DNA of 5,722 bases from Comamonadaceae bacterium (GCA_947451445.1 CANFZJ010000214.1:1-5722), one strand, 5' to 3'. Positions 1 to 5,721 are shown, counted from the stretch's first letter. Numbers and translations are program-made. Notes: a model not told the origin generated them from the letters alone.

Positions 1-1
1 C

Positions 2-631
2 GCGCATGAACTTCTCGAACAGGGCGAACTGTGGACCGTCTACCGGCAGCGACACGTCTGGGCGGCCCATGTGGTCTACCACCACCGTGGTGGGCAAGGC
101 GGTGAAGAAGTCCCACAGCTCGGGCAAATCGACCGCTTCAAAGTAGATCACCACATGCCAGCCCAACGGGGCGATACGGTTGGCGATCTCCAGCAGCTCG
201 TCCTTGGGGGTGAAGTCCACCAACCGCTTGACGAAGTTGAAGCGCACGCCGCGCACGCCCGCCGCGTGCAGCTCTTGCAGCTCCTGGTCGGAAATGCTGC
301 GCTTGATGGTGGCGATGCCCTTGGCCATGCCGTTCGAGGCCTTCAGCGCATCGACCATGGCACGGTTGTCGGCACCGCTGCAGGTGGCTTGCACCACCAC
401 GTTTTTGGCAAAACCCAGGTGGTCGCGCAGAGCGAACAGCTCGGCCTTGGAGGCATCGCAGGGGGTGTATTTGCGCTCTGGCGCGTAGGGAAACTCCGCG
501 CCCGGGCCGAAGACGTGGCAATGGGCATCCACCGCGCCCGCAGGCACCTGGAACTTGGGTTTGCTAGGGCCGGTGTACCAGTCCAGCCAGCCGGGGGTTT
601 TGGTGAAGTCACCAGAGGTGGGTTTGCTCAT
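2..631 (-). CDS. ligI: 2-pyrone-4,6-dicarboxylate hydrolase (LigI/PmdD type), 3' end cut by window edge
   Basis: This enzyme hydrolyses 2-pyrone-4,6-dicarboxylate (PDC) to 4-oxalomesaconate in the cytosol, in the protocatechuate 4,5-cleavage pathway. The window holds the first 210 codons; the family is about 290-300 residues, so roughly the last 80 are missing. It is an amidohydrolase-superfamily barrel. The N-terminal metal-site motif DAHCHVFGP is at residues 35-43 (H37, H39). GVRGVRFNFVKRLVD at 125-139 carries R130 and R136, and VDHMGRPD at 185-192 carries H187. Together with Y55 and Y163, these line up at a constant 6-7 residue offset with the substrate- and metal-site residues I recall for Sphingomonad LigI (H31, H33, Y49, R124, R130, Y156, H180). 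The late catalytic Asp lies outside the window. The ATG at 629-631 gives the expected N-terminus, although only a weak purine run (GAGAAAG) precedes it. The gene follows the TTT receptor gene after an 88-base gap holding a strong hairpin. Confidence 0.93.
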   Translation of the reverse strand, partial: MSKPTSGDFTKTPGWLDWYTGPSKPKFQVPAGAVDAHCHVFGPGAEFPYAPERKYTPCDASKAELFALRDHLGFAKNVVVQATCSGADNRAMVDALKASNGMAKGIATIKRSISDQELQELHAAGVRGVRFNFVKRLVDFTPKDELLEIANRIAPLGWHVVIYFEAVDLPELWDFFTALPTTVVVDHMGRPDVSLPVDGPQFALFEKFMR

Positions 632-664
632 TTTTCACTTTCTCAGGTCAGTACAACGAACCAG

Positions 665-705
665 CCTGCCGCTGCGCAGCTTTCAAGCGGCAGCGCAGCG
701 GCGGG
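665..705. repeat. Strong GC-rich intercistronic hairpin
   Basis: A perfect 10-base inverted repeat pairs 668-677 with 693-702 (GCCGCTGCGC and its complement) around a 15-base loop. The pairing extends outward through a T-G wobble (667/703) and two C-G pairs (666/704, 665/705), giving about 13 pairs. A competing shorter stem can form because AGCGGC at 686-691 also complements GCCGCT at 668-673. The hairpin sits in the 88-base gap between a TTT receptor gene and the PDC hydrolase gene. In the direction of the operon no T-run follows, so it is not a classical intrinsic terminator. A role in mRNA processing, 3'-end protection or differential expression is inference. Confidence 0.7.
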
Positions 706-719
706 CATGGGGCGAAGGC

Positions 720-1709
720 TTATTCCAGCTCGATCTTGGCGGTTTTGATGATGTTGGCGTGGCGCTTGGTTTCCGACTGGATGAAAGCCGCAAACTGCTG
801 TTTGTCCAGCTGCAGGGGCACATAGCCAAAGGTCAGAAACTTCTCTTTCACGTCGGGGCCGGACATGGCTTCGGCGATGTCTTTGCGGATTTTGTCCTGC
901 ACGGCGGGCGACAGGCTCTTGGGGCCGACGATGGTGTTCCAGCCGCTCACCTCGTATGGAGATGCAGGGCCACCCGACTCGGCCACCGTGGGCACGTCGG
1001 GGTAGGCTTCCATGCGCTTGGGGCCGGCTACGGCCAGGAAACGCAGCTTGCCCGCACGGTACATGCCGCCCGCGGTACCGGCGGAGCCGATGGAGAAGCC
1101 CAGTTCGCCCGTGGCCACCGAGGTGTAGAGCTGGGTGGTTTCTTTGTACAGCACGTGCTCAAACTTGGTGCCGGTCAGGGTCTCCAGCTCTTCCACGCCC
1201 AGGTGCACCGGGTTACCGATGGACCACGAACCGTAGTTGATCTTGCCGGGGTTGGCCTTGGCGTCGGCAATGATGTCCGAGACTTTTTTGTACTTGCTGT
1301 TGGTGGGCACCACGTAGAACAGGAAGGACTGGAACATCGGCGCAATCGGCTCGAAGTCCTTGGTCACGTCGTAGGGCAGCTTCTTGAACATGAACGGGTA
1401 GGCGGCCAGGTGCACGCTGTCCAGTTGCAGCAGGTCGTGGCCGTCTTTGGCACCGCGCTTGAACGCGTCAATGGCGATAAAACCATTGCCGCCGGGCTTG
1501 TTTTCAATCACCACCGGCTGGCCCCATTTTTTGGACAGCTTTTCGGCCAGCACGCGGGCAATCGCGTCGGGGGCACCGCCCACCGGGTAGGGGTTGATGA
1601 TGCGCACCGACTTGGTGGGCCAGTCTTCTGCCTGCGCAGGTGCGCCTGCCAGGCCCAGGGCGGCGATGGCGGCGGTGGCCAGCAGTTGGCGTTTGTTCAA
1701 AATGTGCAT
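720..1709 (-). CDS. Tripartite tricarboxylate transporter (TTT) substrate-binding protein, Bug/TctC family, copy 2
   Basis: This is a predicted periplasmic solute receptor of 329 residues, the usual size for the Bug/TctC family. Such proteins capture carboxylates and deliver them to a TctA/TctB-type membrane permease. The N-terminus has a signal peptide: K6R7, a hydrophobic stretch at about 9-22, and likely cleavage after AQA (residue 27). The mature protein opens with the family hallmark WPTKSVRIINPYPVGG (about 30-45), followed by GQPVVIENKPGGNG (63-76). The ATG at 1707-1709 is chosen because GGAG lies 6 bases upstream and the signal peptide begins there; the frame stays open upstream only by overlapping the previous gene. 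It is clearly paralogous to the receptor gene just upstream, separated by 37 bases. The ligand is unknown. Context suggests an aromatic acid, PDC or a related di- or tricarboxylate. No membrane subunits are in the window. Confidence 0.92.
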   Translation of the reverse strand: MHILNKRQLLATAAIAALGLAGAPAQAEDWPTKSVRIINPYPVGGAPDAIARVLAEKLSKKWGQPVVIENKPGGNGFIAIDAFKRGAKDGHDLLQLDSVHLAAYPFMFKKLPYDVTKDFEPIAPMFQSFLFYVVPTNSKYKKVSDIIADAKANPGKINYGSWSIGNPVHLGVEELETLTGTKFEHVLYKETTQLYTSVATGELGFSIGSAGTAGGMYRAGKLRFLAVAGPKRMEAYPDVPTVAESGGPASPYEVSGWNTIVGPKSLSPAVQDKIRKDIAEAMSGPDVKEKFLTFGYVPLQLDKQQFAAFIQSETKRHANIIKTAKIELE

Positions 1710-1746
1710 GCGTGTCTCCGTTTGTAAAAGTAAGAAAAAAAGGGGC

Positions 1747-2730
1747 TCAGTCGAGCGATACATTGGCTTTTTTGATGATCTCGGCGTAGCGCTTGGTTTC
1801 CGACTGGATGTAGCTGCCCAGCTGCTCATGGGTTTGCACAAACGGCTCGTAGCCAAACGAGACAAACTTTTCACGCACGTCCGGCTCGGCCAAGGCCTTT
1901 TCAATGTCGCGCTTGATCTTGTCGGCCACGGCAGGCGGCAGGCCCTTGGGGGCGGCGATCAGGTTCCAGCCGCTGACCTCAAAGTTGGCTGGGCCACCGG
2001 CCTCGGCCACCGTGGGCACATCGGCAAAACCAGGTACCCGCTTGGGGGCGGCCACGGCCAGGTAACGCAGCTTGCCCGCCCGCTGCAGCGGCCCTGCAGT
2101 AGCGCTGGTGCCCAGGGCGTAAGACAGTTCACCGGTGGACACCGCGGTGTAGAGCTGGGTGGTTTCCTTGTACAGCACGTTCTGCATCTGGGTACCCGCC
2201 ATCACGTCAAACAGCTCGGCCCCTAAATGCACCGGTGTGCCCACGGCCCAGGAGCCGTAGTTCAGCTTGCCGGGGTGGGCCTTGGCGTCGGCCACCAGAT
2301 CGCTCACCTTTTTGTACGGACTGTCTTGCGCCACGGTGAAGAAAAAGTAGGCCTTGAACAACGACAGCAGCGGGTCAAAGTCTTTTTCAGCGTCGTAGGG
2401 CAGCTTCTTGAACAGCGTCTGGTAAGCGGTGACGTGCACAAAGTCCAGCTGGATCAGGTCGTAACCGTCCTTGGCACCGCGTTTGAACGCGTCGATGGCG
2501 ATGAAGCCGTTGCCGCCGGGCTTGTTTTCCACCACCACCGGCTGGCCCCAGGCACGCGACAGCTTGTCGGCCACCATGCGGGCCACGCCGTCCGGGCCTC
2601 CGCCCACGGGGAACGGGGTAATGATGCGCACCGGCTTGGTGGGGAACTGCTGGGCGCTGGCCAGGCCCGAAAAGGCGGCCAAAGCCGCCAGGCCCAGGGT
2701 GAGGCTGACACGGCGGGTGGTGGATTGCAT
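1747..2730 (-). CDS. Tripartite tricarboxylate transporter (TTT) substrate-binding protein, Bug/TctC family, copy 1
   Basis: This is a predicted periplasmic carboxylate receptor of 327 residues. It has a signal peptide with R6R7, a hydrophobic core at about 9-23, and likely cleavage after ASA (residue 26). The family motif FPTKPVRIITPFPVGGGPDG (29-48) and GQPVVVENKPGGNG (62-75) identify it as Bug/TctC. The ATG at 2728-2730 has a good ribosome-binding site (AGGAG, 8 bases upstream). It aligns almost without gaps with the next gene in the operon, with well over half of positions identical by eye. Residues 70-89 are fully conserved in the paralogue, as are YKETTQLYT and IQSETKR. It follows the aldolase gene after a 94-base gap carrying a hairpin repeat, so its translation level may differ from that of the enzymes. 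By analogy with the TphC receptor for terephthalate in Comamonas, it may serve aromatic-acid uptake; the ligand is inference. Confidence 0.92.
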   Translation of the reverse strand: MQSTTRRVSLTLGLAALAAFSGLASAQQFPTKPVRIITPFPVGGGPDGVARMVADKLSRAWGQPVVVENKPGGNGFIAIDAFKRGAKDGYDLIQLDFVHVTAYQTLFKKLPYDAEKDFDPLLSLFKAYFFFTVAQDSPYKKVSDLVADAKAHPGKLNYGSWAVGTPVHLGAELFDVMAGTQMQNVLYKETTQLYTAVSTGELSYALGTSATAGPLQRAGKLRYLAVAAPKRVPGFADVPTVAEAGGPANFEVSGWNLIAAPKGLPPAVADKIKRDIEKALAEPDVREKFVSFGYEPFVQTHEQLGSYIQSETKRYAEIIKKANVSLD

Positions 2731-2762
2731 GGTTTTGTCTCCTGGTTGTCTTTTTAATAATT

Positions 2763-2810
2763 GCTATCAACTTAATAGCTGTTACCGCCTATAAATACTG
2801 CGCTAACAGC
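2763..2810. repeat. Overlapping inverted repeats, possible dispersed Comamonadaceae intergenic element
   Basis: Two hairpins overlap. GCTAT (2763-2767) pairs with ATAGC (2775-2779) over a 7-base loop. GCTGTTA (2778-2784) pairs perfectly with TAACAGC (2804-2810), with an inner CGC/GCG (2786-2788 with 2800-2802) separated by one mismatch and an 11-base loop. They share bases 2778-2779, so they compete. On the plus strand a T5 run follows (2812-2816), terminator-like, but no plus-strand gene precedes it. In the operon direction the hairpins fall between the aldolase and the first receptor gene. The pattern of GCTAT-n-AATAGCTG followed by a GCGC-containing stem resembles short intergenic repeats I recall from many Comamonadaceae genomes. 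The hairpins are seen directly; repeat-family membership is from memory. Confidence 0.6.
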
Positions 2811-2824
2811 CTTTTTCTTATGTA

Positions 2825-3517
2825 TCAATCTATATAGCGCAAGCCTGCTTTCTCCAGCGGCTCGCGCATCTTGTACATGTCCAGGCCCAGCACGCCTGCG
2901 GCCAGCTTGGCGCGCTTTTCGCCTTCAAAGCTTTCACGGTGTTCTGCGGTGTCGGCGACCTGGGTGGCCAGTGCGGCAGGCACCACCACCACGCCGTCCA
3001 CGTCGGCAATCACCACGTCACCGGGGTTGACGATGGCGCCAGCGCAGATGATTTGCACGTTGACCGAGCCCAGCGTGGCCTTGATGGTGCCCTTGGCGTG
3101 GATGGCCTTGCTGAACACCGGGAAGCCCATTTTTTGCAGCTCGTCCACGTCGCGCACGCCGCCGTCGATGATCAGGCCTACGGCACCACGTGCCTGGAAG
3201 CTGGTGGCCAGCAGGTCGCCAAAAAAGCCGTCGGCGTTGTCGGTGGTGCAAGCGGCCACGGCCACGTCGCCGGGCTGCAGCTGCTCGGCGGCCACGTGCA
3301 TCATCCAGTTGTCGCCGGGTTGCAGCAGCACGGTGACGGCGGTGCCGCAGATGCGCGCACCGTTGTACACCGGGCGCATGTAGGGCTTCATCAGGCCTAC
3401 GCGGCCCATGGCCTCGTGGATGGTGGCCACGCCCAGTTTGGACAGGCGTTCGACGGCGGCTTTGTCCGCACGCACGATGTTGCGTTTGACGATGCCCAGG
3501 TTGTTCATATCGGTCAT
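2825..3517 (-). CDS. ligK: 4-carboxy-4-hydroxy-2-oxoadipate aldolase (LigK/PmdF/ProA type)
   Basis: This class II aldolase cleaves 4-carboxy-4-hydroxy-2-oxoadipate to pyruvate and oxaloacetate, the last step of the protocatechuate 4,5-cleavage and gallate pathways. Relatives also cleave 4-hydroxy-4-methyl-2-oxoglutarate and decarboxylate oxaloacetate. The protein has 230 residues, normal for the RraA-like aldolase fold. The signature D-x20-R-D is present as D101 and R122-D123, within GDLLATSFQARG...IIDGGVRD; these residues handle the divalent metal and pyruvate unit. HEAMGRVG at 34-41 and PGDNWMMH at 67-74 also fit the family. The ATG at 3515-3517 has AAGGA 6 bases upstream. An in-frame ATG three codons later is less well placed. 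The gene starts 9 bases after the hydratase stop, and its ribosome-binding site overlaps that TAA, suggesting translational coupling. Confidence 0.95.
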   Translation of the reverse strand: MTDMNNLGIVKRNIVRADKAAVERLSKLGVATIHEAMGRVGLMKPYMRPVYNGARICGTAVTVLLQPGDNWMMHVAAEQLQPGDVAVAACTTDNADGFFGDLLATSFQARGAVGLIIDGGVRDVDELQKMGFPVFSKAIHAKGTIKATLGSVNVQIICAGAIVNPGDVVIADVDGVVVVPAALATQVADTAEHRESFEGEKRAKLAAGVLGLDMYKMREPLEKAGLRYID

Positions 3518-3523
3518 ATCGGT

Positions 3524-3529
3524 TCCTTA
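3524..3529 (-). promoter_or_regulatory. Ribosome-binding site overlapping the hydratase stop codon
   Basis: On the minus strand the sequence reads TAAGGA, where TAA is the stop codon of the 4-oxalomesaconate hydratase and AAGGA is the Shine-Dalgarno sequence of the aldolase, 6 bases before its ATG. The overlap supports coupled translation of two consecutive pathway enzymes and decides for the first of two nearby in-frame ATGs. Confidence 0.7.
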
Positions 3530-4555
3530 TTTGTTTTTAGCTTTGAGCGCGGCGTCCAGACGGGGGAACACGCGGCGGGCGTTGCCCTCGTAGATCTGGT
3601 GGCGGTCCGCGTCGCTCAGGATCTTGGAGTTTTCGATGTAGCGCTTGGTGTCGTCGTAGTAGTGGCCGGTTTGCGGGTCGATGCCACGCACCGCGCCGAT
3701 CATTTCACTGGCAAACAGCACGTTCTTCACCGGGATCACCGTGTTCAGCAGGTCGATGCCGGGCTGGTGGTACACGCAGGTGTCAAAGAAGATGTTGTTC
3801 AGCAGGTGCTCTTCCAGCAGCGGCTTTTTCAGCTCTTGCGCCAAGCCCCGGAAGCGGCCCCAGTGGTAAGGCACCGCGCCGCCGCCGTGCGGAATCAAAA
3901 AGCGCAGCGTGGGGAAATCTTTGAACAGATCGCTGGTCAGGCACTGCATGAAGGCGGTGGTGTCGGCATTCAGATAGTGCGCGCCCGTGGTGTGGAAGCA
4001 GCTGTTGCAGCTGGTAGACACGTGGACCATGGCGGGGATGTCAAATTCGACCATCTTCTCGTAGATGGGGTACCAGGACTTGTCGCTCAACGGGGGCGAT
4101 GTCCAGTGGCCGCCGCTCGGGTCGGGGTTCAGGTTGATGCCGACGTTGCCGTATTCCTTGACGCATTTTTCCAGCTCGGGGATGCAGGTGGCGGGGTCCA
4201 CGCCGGGGCTTTGCGGCAGCATGGCGGCGGGAATGAAATGGTCGGGGAACAGCTGGGCCACGCGGTAGCACAGCTCGTTGCAGATGGCCGCCCAGGTGCT
4301 GGACACCTGGAAGTCGCCAATGTGGTGGGCCATGAAGCTGGCGCGGGGGCTGAAGATGGTCAGGTCGCTGCCGCGCTCTTTCATCAGGCGCAACTGGTTG
4401 GATTCGATGGTTTCGATCAGCTCGTCGTCGCTGATCTTCAGGTCGGCCACTTTGGGCATCAAGGCCGGGTCTTTGATGCCCGCGATTTGCTGGTTACGCC
4501 AGTTTTCCAGCGATTTGGGCGCGGTGGTGTAGTGGCCGTGGCAGTCGATGATCAT
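3527..4555 (-). CDS. ligJ: 4-oxalomesaconate hydratase (LigJ/PmdE type, amidohydrolase superfamily)
   Basis: This enzyme adds water to 4-oxalomesaconate to give 4-carboxy-4-hydroxy-2-oxoadipate, linking the PDC hydrolase and the aldolase of the same operon. It is a cytosolic zinc-dependent amidohydrolase-fold protein of 342 residues. The N-terminus MIIDCHGHYTTAP carries the metal ligands H6 and H8. HVSTSC at 178-183 supplies H178, PHGGGAVPYHWGRFRG at 222-237 supplies H223, and FASEMIG at 281-287 supplies E284. These numbers coincide with the catalytic and zinc residues I recall for characterised Sphingobium LigJ, which argues strongly for hydratase rather than a decarboxylase of the same superfamily (ACMSD-like). 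The ATG at 4553-4555 is the start: it has AAAGGAGA upstream and yields the standard family N-terminus. A TTG seven codons further upstream is in frame but lies beyond the ribosome-binding site. The preceding gene ends 23 bases upstream. Confidence 0.95.
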   Translation of the reverse strand: MIIDCHGHYTTAPKSLENWRNQQIAGIKDPALMPKVADLKISDDELIETIESNQLRLMKERGSDLTIFSPRASFMAHHIGDFQVSSTWAAICNELCYRVAQLFPDHFIPAAMLPQSPGVDPATCIPELEKCVKEYGNVGINLNPDPSGGHWTSPPLSDKSWYPIYEKMVEFDIPAMVHVSTSCNSCFHTTGAHYLNADTTAFMQCLTSDLFKDFPTLRFLIPHGGGAVPYHWGRFRGLAQELKKPLLEEHLLNNIFFDTCVYHQPGIDLLNTVIPVKNVLFASEMIGAVRGIDPQTGHYYDDTKRYIENSKILSDADRHQIYEGNARRVFPRLDAALKAKNK

Positions 4556-4560
4556 GTTTG

Positions 4561-4568
4561 TCTCCTTT
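4561..4568 (-). promoter_or_regulatory. Strong Shine-Dalgarno that fixes the hydratase start
   Basis: The minus strand reads AAAGGAGA here, with GGAG 6 bases before the ATG at 4555. This is one of the two strongest ribosome-binding sites in the window and shows that the upstream in-frame TTG at 4576 is not the start. It lies within the 23-base gap after the ModA-like gene. Confidence 0.8.
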
Positions 4569-4578
4569 AAATTCAAAA

Positions 4579-5277
4579 TTAAGCCGGGTCCATGCCCTGG
4601 CGGCGTTTGGCGTCCGCCGCTGCGGGCGACGCCATGAATTGCAGCAGCGCACGCACCGCATCCGCCTGGGCCGAGCCGGTGCAGACACCGGCAGAAAACG
4701 TGGTGGTGATCTGGATCGCAGGCGGCAGCGGGCCGACCACGGTGATGCCGGGCAGGTTGATCAACTCGCTCAGTTGTTGAAAGCCCAGCGCCACCTCGCC
4801 GCGCGCCACCAGCGCGCCCACCGGCACACCGGGTGGGGCTTGCACAATGCGCTCGCGGATGGCCTCAGTAATGCCCCAGCGCTCAAACAGCTTGACCAGC
4901 GCCACGCCACTGGGGCCGGTGGAATAGCTGATGCTGCTGGCCGCCAGCACCGCCTGGCGCACCGCGTCTTCGCTGGAAATATCGGGTTGGGCGGCCCCGG
5001 CGCGCACCGCTACGGCCACGCCGGAATGCACCAGGTCCACCTTGCTGTGCGCGTCGATACGGCCTGCGGCCACCAGCTTGTCGATGGCGTCCGACGCCAG
5101 GAAAACCGCGTCAAACGCCTCACCCGCCAGCACCCGTTTGGCCGCGTCCACACCGCCAACGGATTCAATCGCCACGGGCTTGCCGTACAGCGCCACCAAG
5201 TCGGCCAGCAGTTGGCGGGTGGCCATCGAAGAGATGCCTCGAATGGCGGACGTAGGGAGGGAGGTCTGGCTTTGCAT
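4579..5277 (-). CDS. ModA-like substrate-binding-domain protein without signal peptide, first gene of the operon
   Basis: The product is about 232 residues and resembles the periplasmic-binding-protein type II fold of the molybdate-binding ModA family. Supporting stretches are IRGISSMATRQLL (12-24, the usual first strand and ligand loop), VFLASDAIDKLVAAGRID (58-75), ISYSTGPSGVALVKLFERWGI (116-136) and GEVALGFQQLSELI (160-173). No signal peptide is visible with any start, so it should be cytosolic; no ABC permease or ATPase is nearby. That makes molybdate import unlikely. It occupies the promoter-proximal position of a protocatechuate 4,5-cleavage operon. A ligand-sensing role or an unrecognised catalytic role, such as handling 4-oxalomesaconate tautomers, is speculation. 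The start is uncertain. ATG 5277 leaves a sensible 11-residue lead before the first strand but lacks a clear ribosome-binding site. In-frame ATGs at 5322 (poorer context) and 5226 (inside the fold) are alternatives. Confidence 0.8.
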   Translation of the reverse strand: MQSQTSLPTSAIRGISSMATRQLLADLVALYGKPVAIESVGGVDAAKRVLAGEAFDAVFLASDAIDKLVAAGRIDAHSKVDLVHSGVAVAVRAGAAQPDISSEDAVRQAVLAASSISYSTGPSGVALVKLFERWGITEAIRERIVQAPPGVPVGALVARGEVALGFQQLSELINLPGITVVGPLPPAIQITTTFSAGVCTGSAQADAVRALLQFMASPAAADAKRRQGMDPA

Positions 5278-5379
5278 GGCGCGTATTTTGGTGGTGCGCA
5301 AGGAAATTGTTAACACAGGCATTCCACTATCAGCTGTATCAAATCGGCATAATTGGCCACCAGCTATTCAAATACCACT
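5278..5379. promoter_or_regulatory. Divergent control region between LysR-type regulator and operon
   Basis: This 102-base AT-richer gap separates the LysR-type gene from the head of the minus-strand operon, the usual arrangement for a LysR regulator and its target. It holds several candidate protein-binding elements. TGTTAACA at 5308-5315 is palindromic. TAT-n9-ATA at 5337-5351 includes a T-n11-A core (5339-5351). Imperfect direct repeats CAGCTGTATCAAAT (5331-5344) and CAGCTATTCAAAT (5361-5373) start 30 bases apart, about three helical turns. For the minus strand, TTGAAT (complement of 5368-5373) with TATGCC 16 bases on is a weak possible promoter. I could not assign convincing -35/-10 boxes in either direction. 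Confidence 0.5.
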
Positions 5380-5721
5380 ATGGATTTCAAACAGATCGAA
5401 TACTTCGTCCGCGTGGCAGAGCTGGGCAGCTTTACCCGCGCCTCGCTGGCGCTGGACATTGCCCAGCCCGCCCTGAGCCGCCAGGTACGCCTGCTGGAGG
5501 TGGAGCTGCGGCAAAACCTGCTGGTGCGCAATGGCCGGGGGGCCGTGCCCACCGAGGCGGGCCAGCTGCTGCTGGAGCATGGCCGGGGCATCCTGCACCA
5601 GGTGGCGCGCGCGCAGGAAGAGCTGGGCCGGGTGCGCGGCGGGCTGGCGGGCCGGGTGGCGATGGGCCTGCCCAGCAGCCTGGCCCGGGTGCTGACCGTG
5701 CCGCTGACCCGCGCCTTCCGC
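5380..5721 (+). CDS. LysR-type transcriptional regulator, N-terminal part, cut by window edge
   Basis: The first 114 codons of a LysR-family regulator are present; the full protein is normally about 300 residues, so most of the ligand-binding domain is missing. MDFKQIEYFVRVAELGSFTRAS (1-22), followed by AQPALSRQVRLLE (28-40), is the typical winged helix-turn-helix with its recognition helix. LLVRNGRGAVPTEAG (47-61) forms the wing. A linker helix runs to about residue 85, and GRVAMGLPSS (91-100) begins the effector domain. The start at ATG 5380-5382 gives the classic N-terminus, though no clear ribosome-binding site precedes it. It is transcribed divergently from the operon and is probably its regulator, responding to a pathway intermediate, by analogy with LysR regulators of protocatechuate 4,5-cleavage operons. 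The effector is not identifiable. Confidence 0.93.
   Translation, partial: MDFKQIEYFVRVAELGSFTRASLALDIAQPALSRQVRLLEVELRQNLLVRNGRGAVPTEAGQLLLEHGRGILHQVARAQEELGRVRGGLAGRVAMGLPSSLARVLTVPLTRAFR

Noticed and set aside
555..1727. A 390-codon plus-strand open frame opposite the second receptor gene.
   Set aside because: It is antisense to a confident Bug/TctC gene, shows no recognisable domain, and has the biased composition of a shadow frame.
1710..1904. A 65-codon upstream extension of the second receptor gene.
   Set aside because: It overlaps the 3' end of the preceding receptor gene in another frame. The ATG at 1709 has GGAG upstream and begins a proper signal peptide.
2811..2820. Plus-strand intrinsic terminator formed by the GCTGTTA/TAACAGC stem and the T5 run.
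   Set aside because: No plus-strand gene lies upstream to terminate, and the T-run is on the wrong side for the minus-strand operon. It is better described as part of an intergenic repeat.
3527..4555. Annotation as aminocarboxymuconate-semialdehyde decarboxylase (ACMSD-like).
   Set aside because: It belongs to the same superfamily, but the glutamate in FASEMIG, the PHGGGAVPYHWGR motif and the operon partners fit 4-oxalomesaconate hydratase.
2939..4570. A 543-codon open frame on the plus strand, opposite the hydratase and aldolase genes.
   Set aside because: It is antisense to two well-identified genes and has His/Val/Gly-rich low-complexity composition, typical of the mirror frame of high-GC codon bias. 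It also reads through an intergenic junction.
4579..5277. Annotation as a molybdate ABC transporter periplasmic protein (modA).
   Set aside because: It has no signal peptide, no modB/modC neighbours, and sits in an aromatic catabolic operon. The similarity is to the fold family only.
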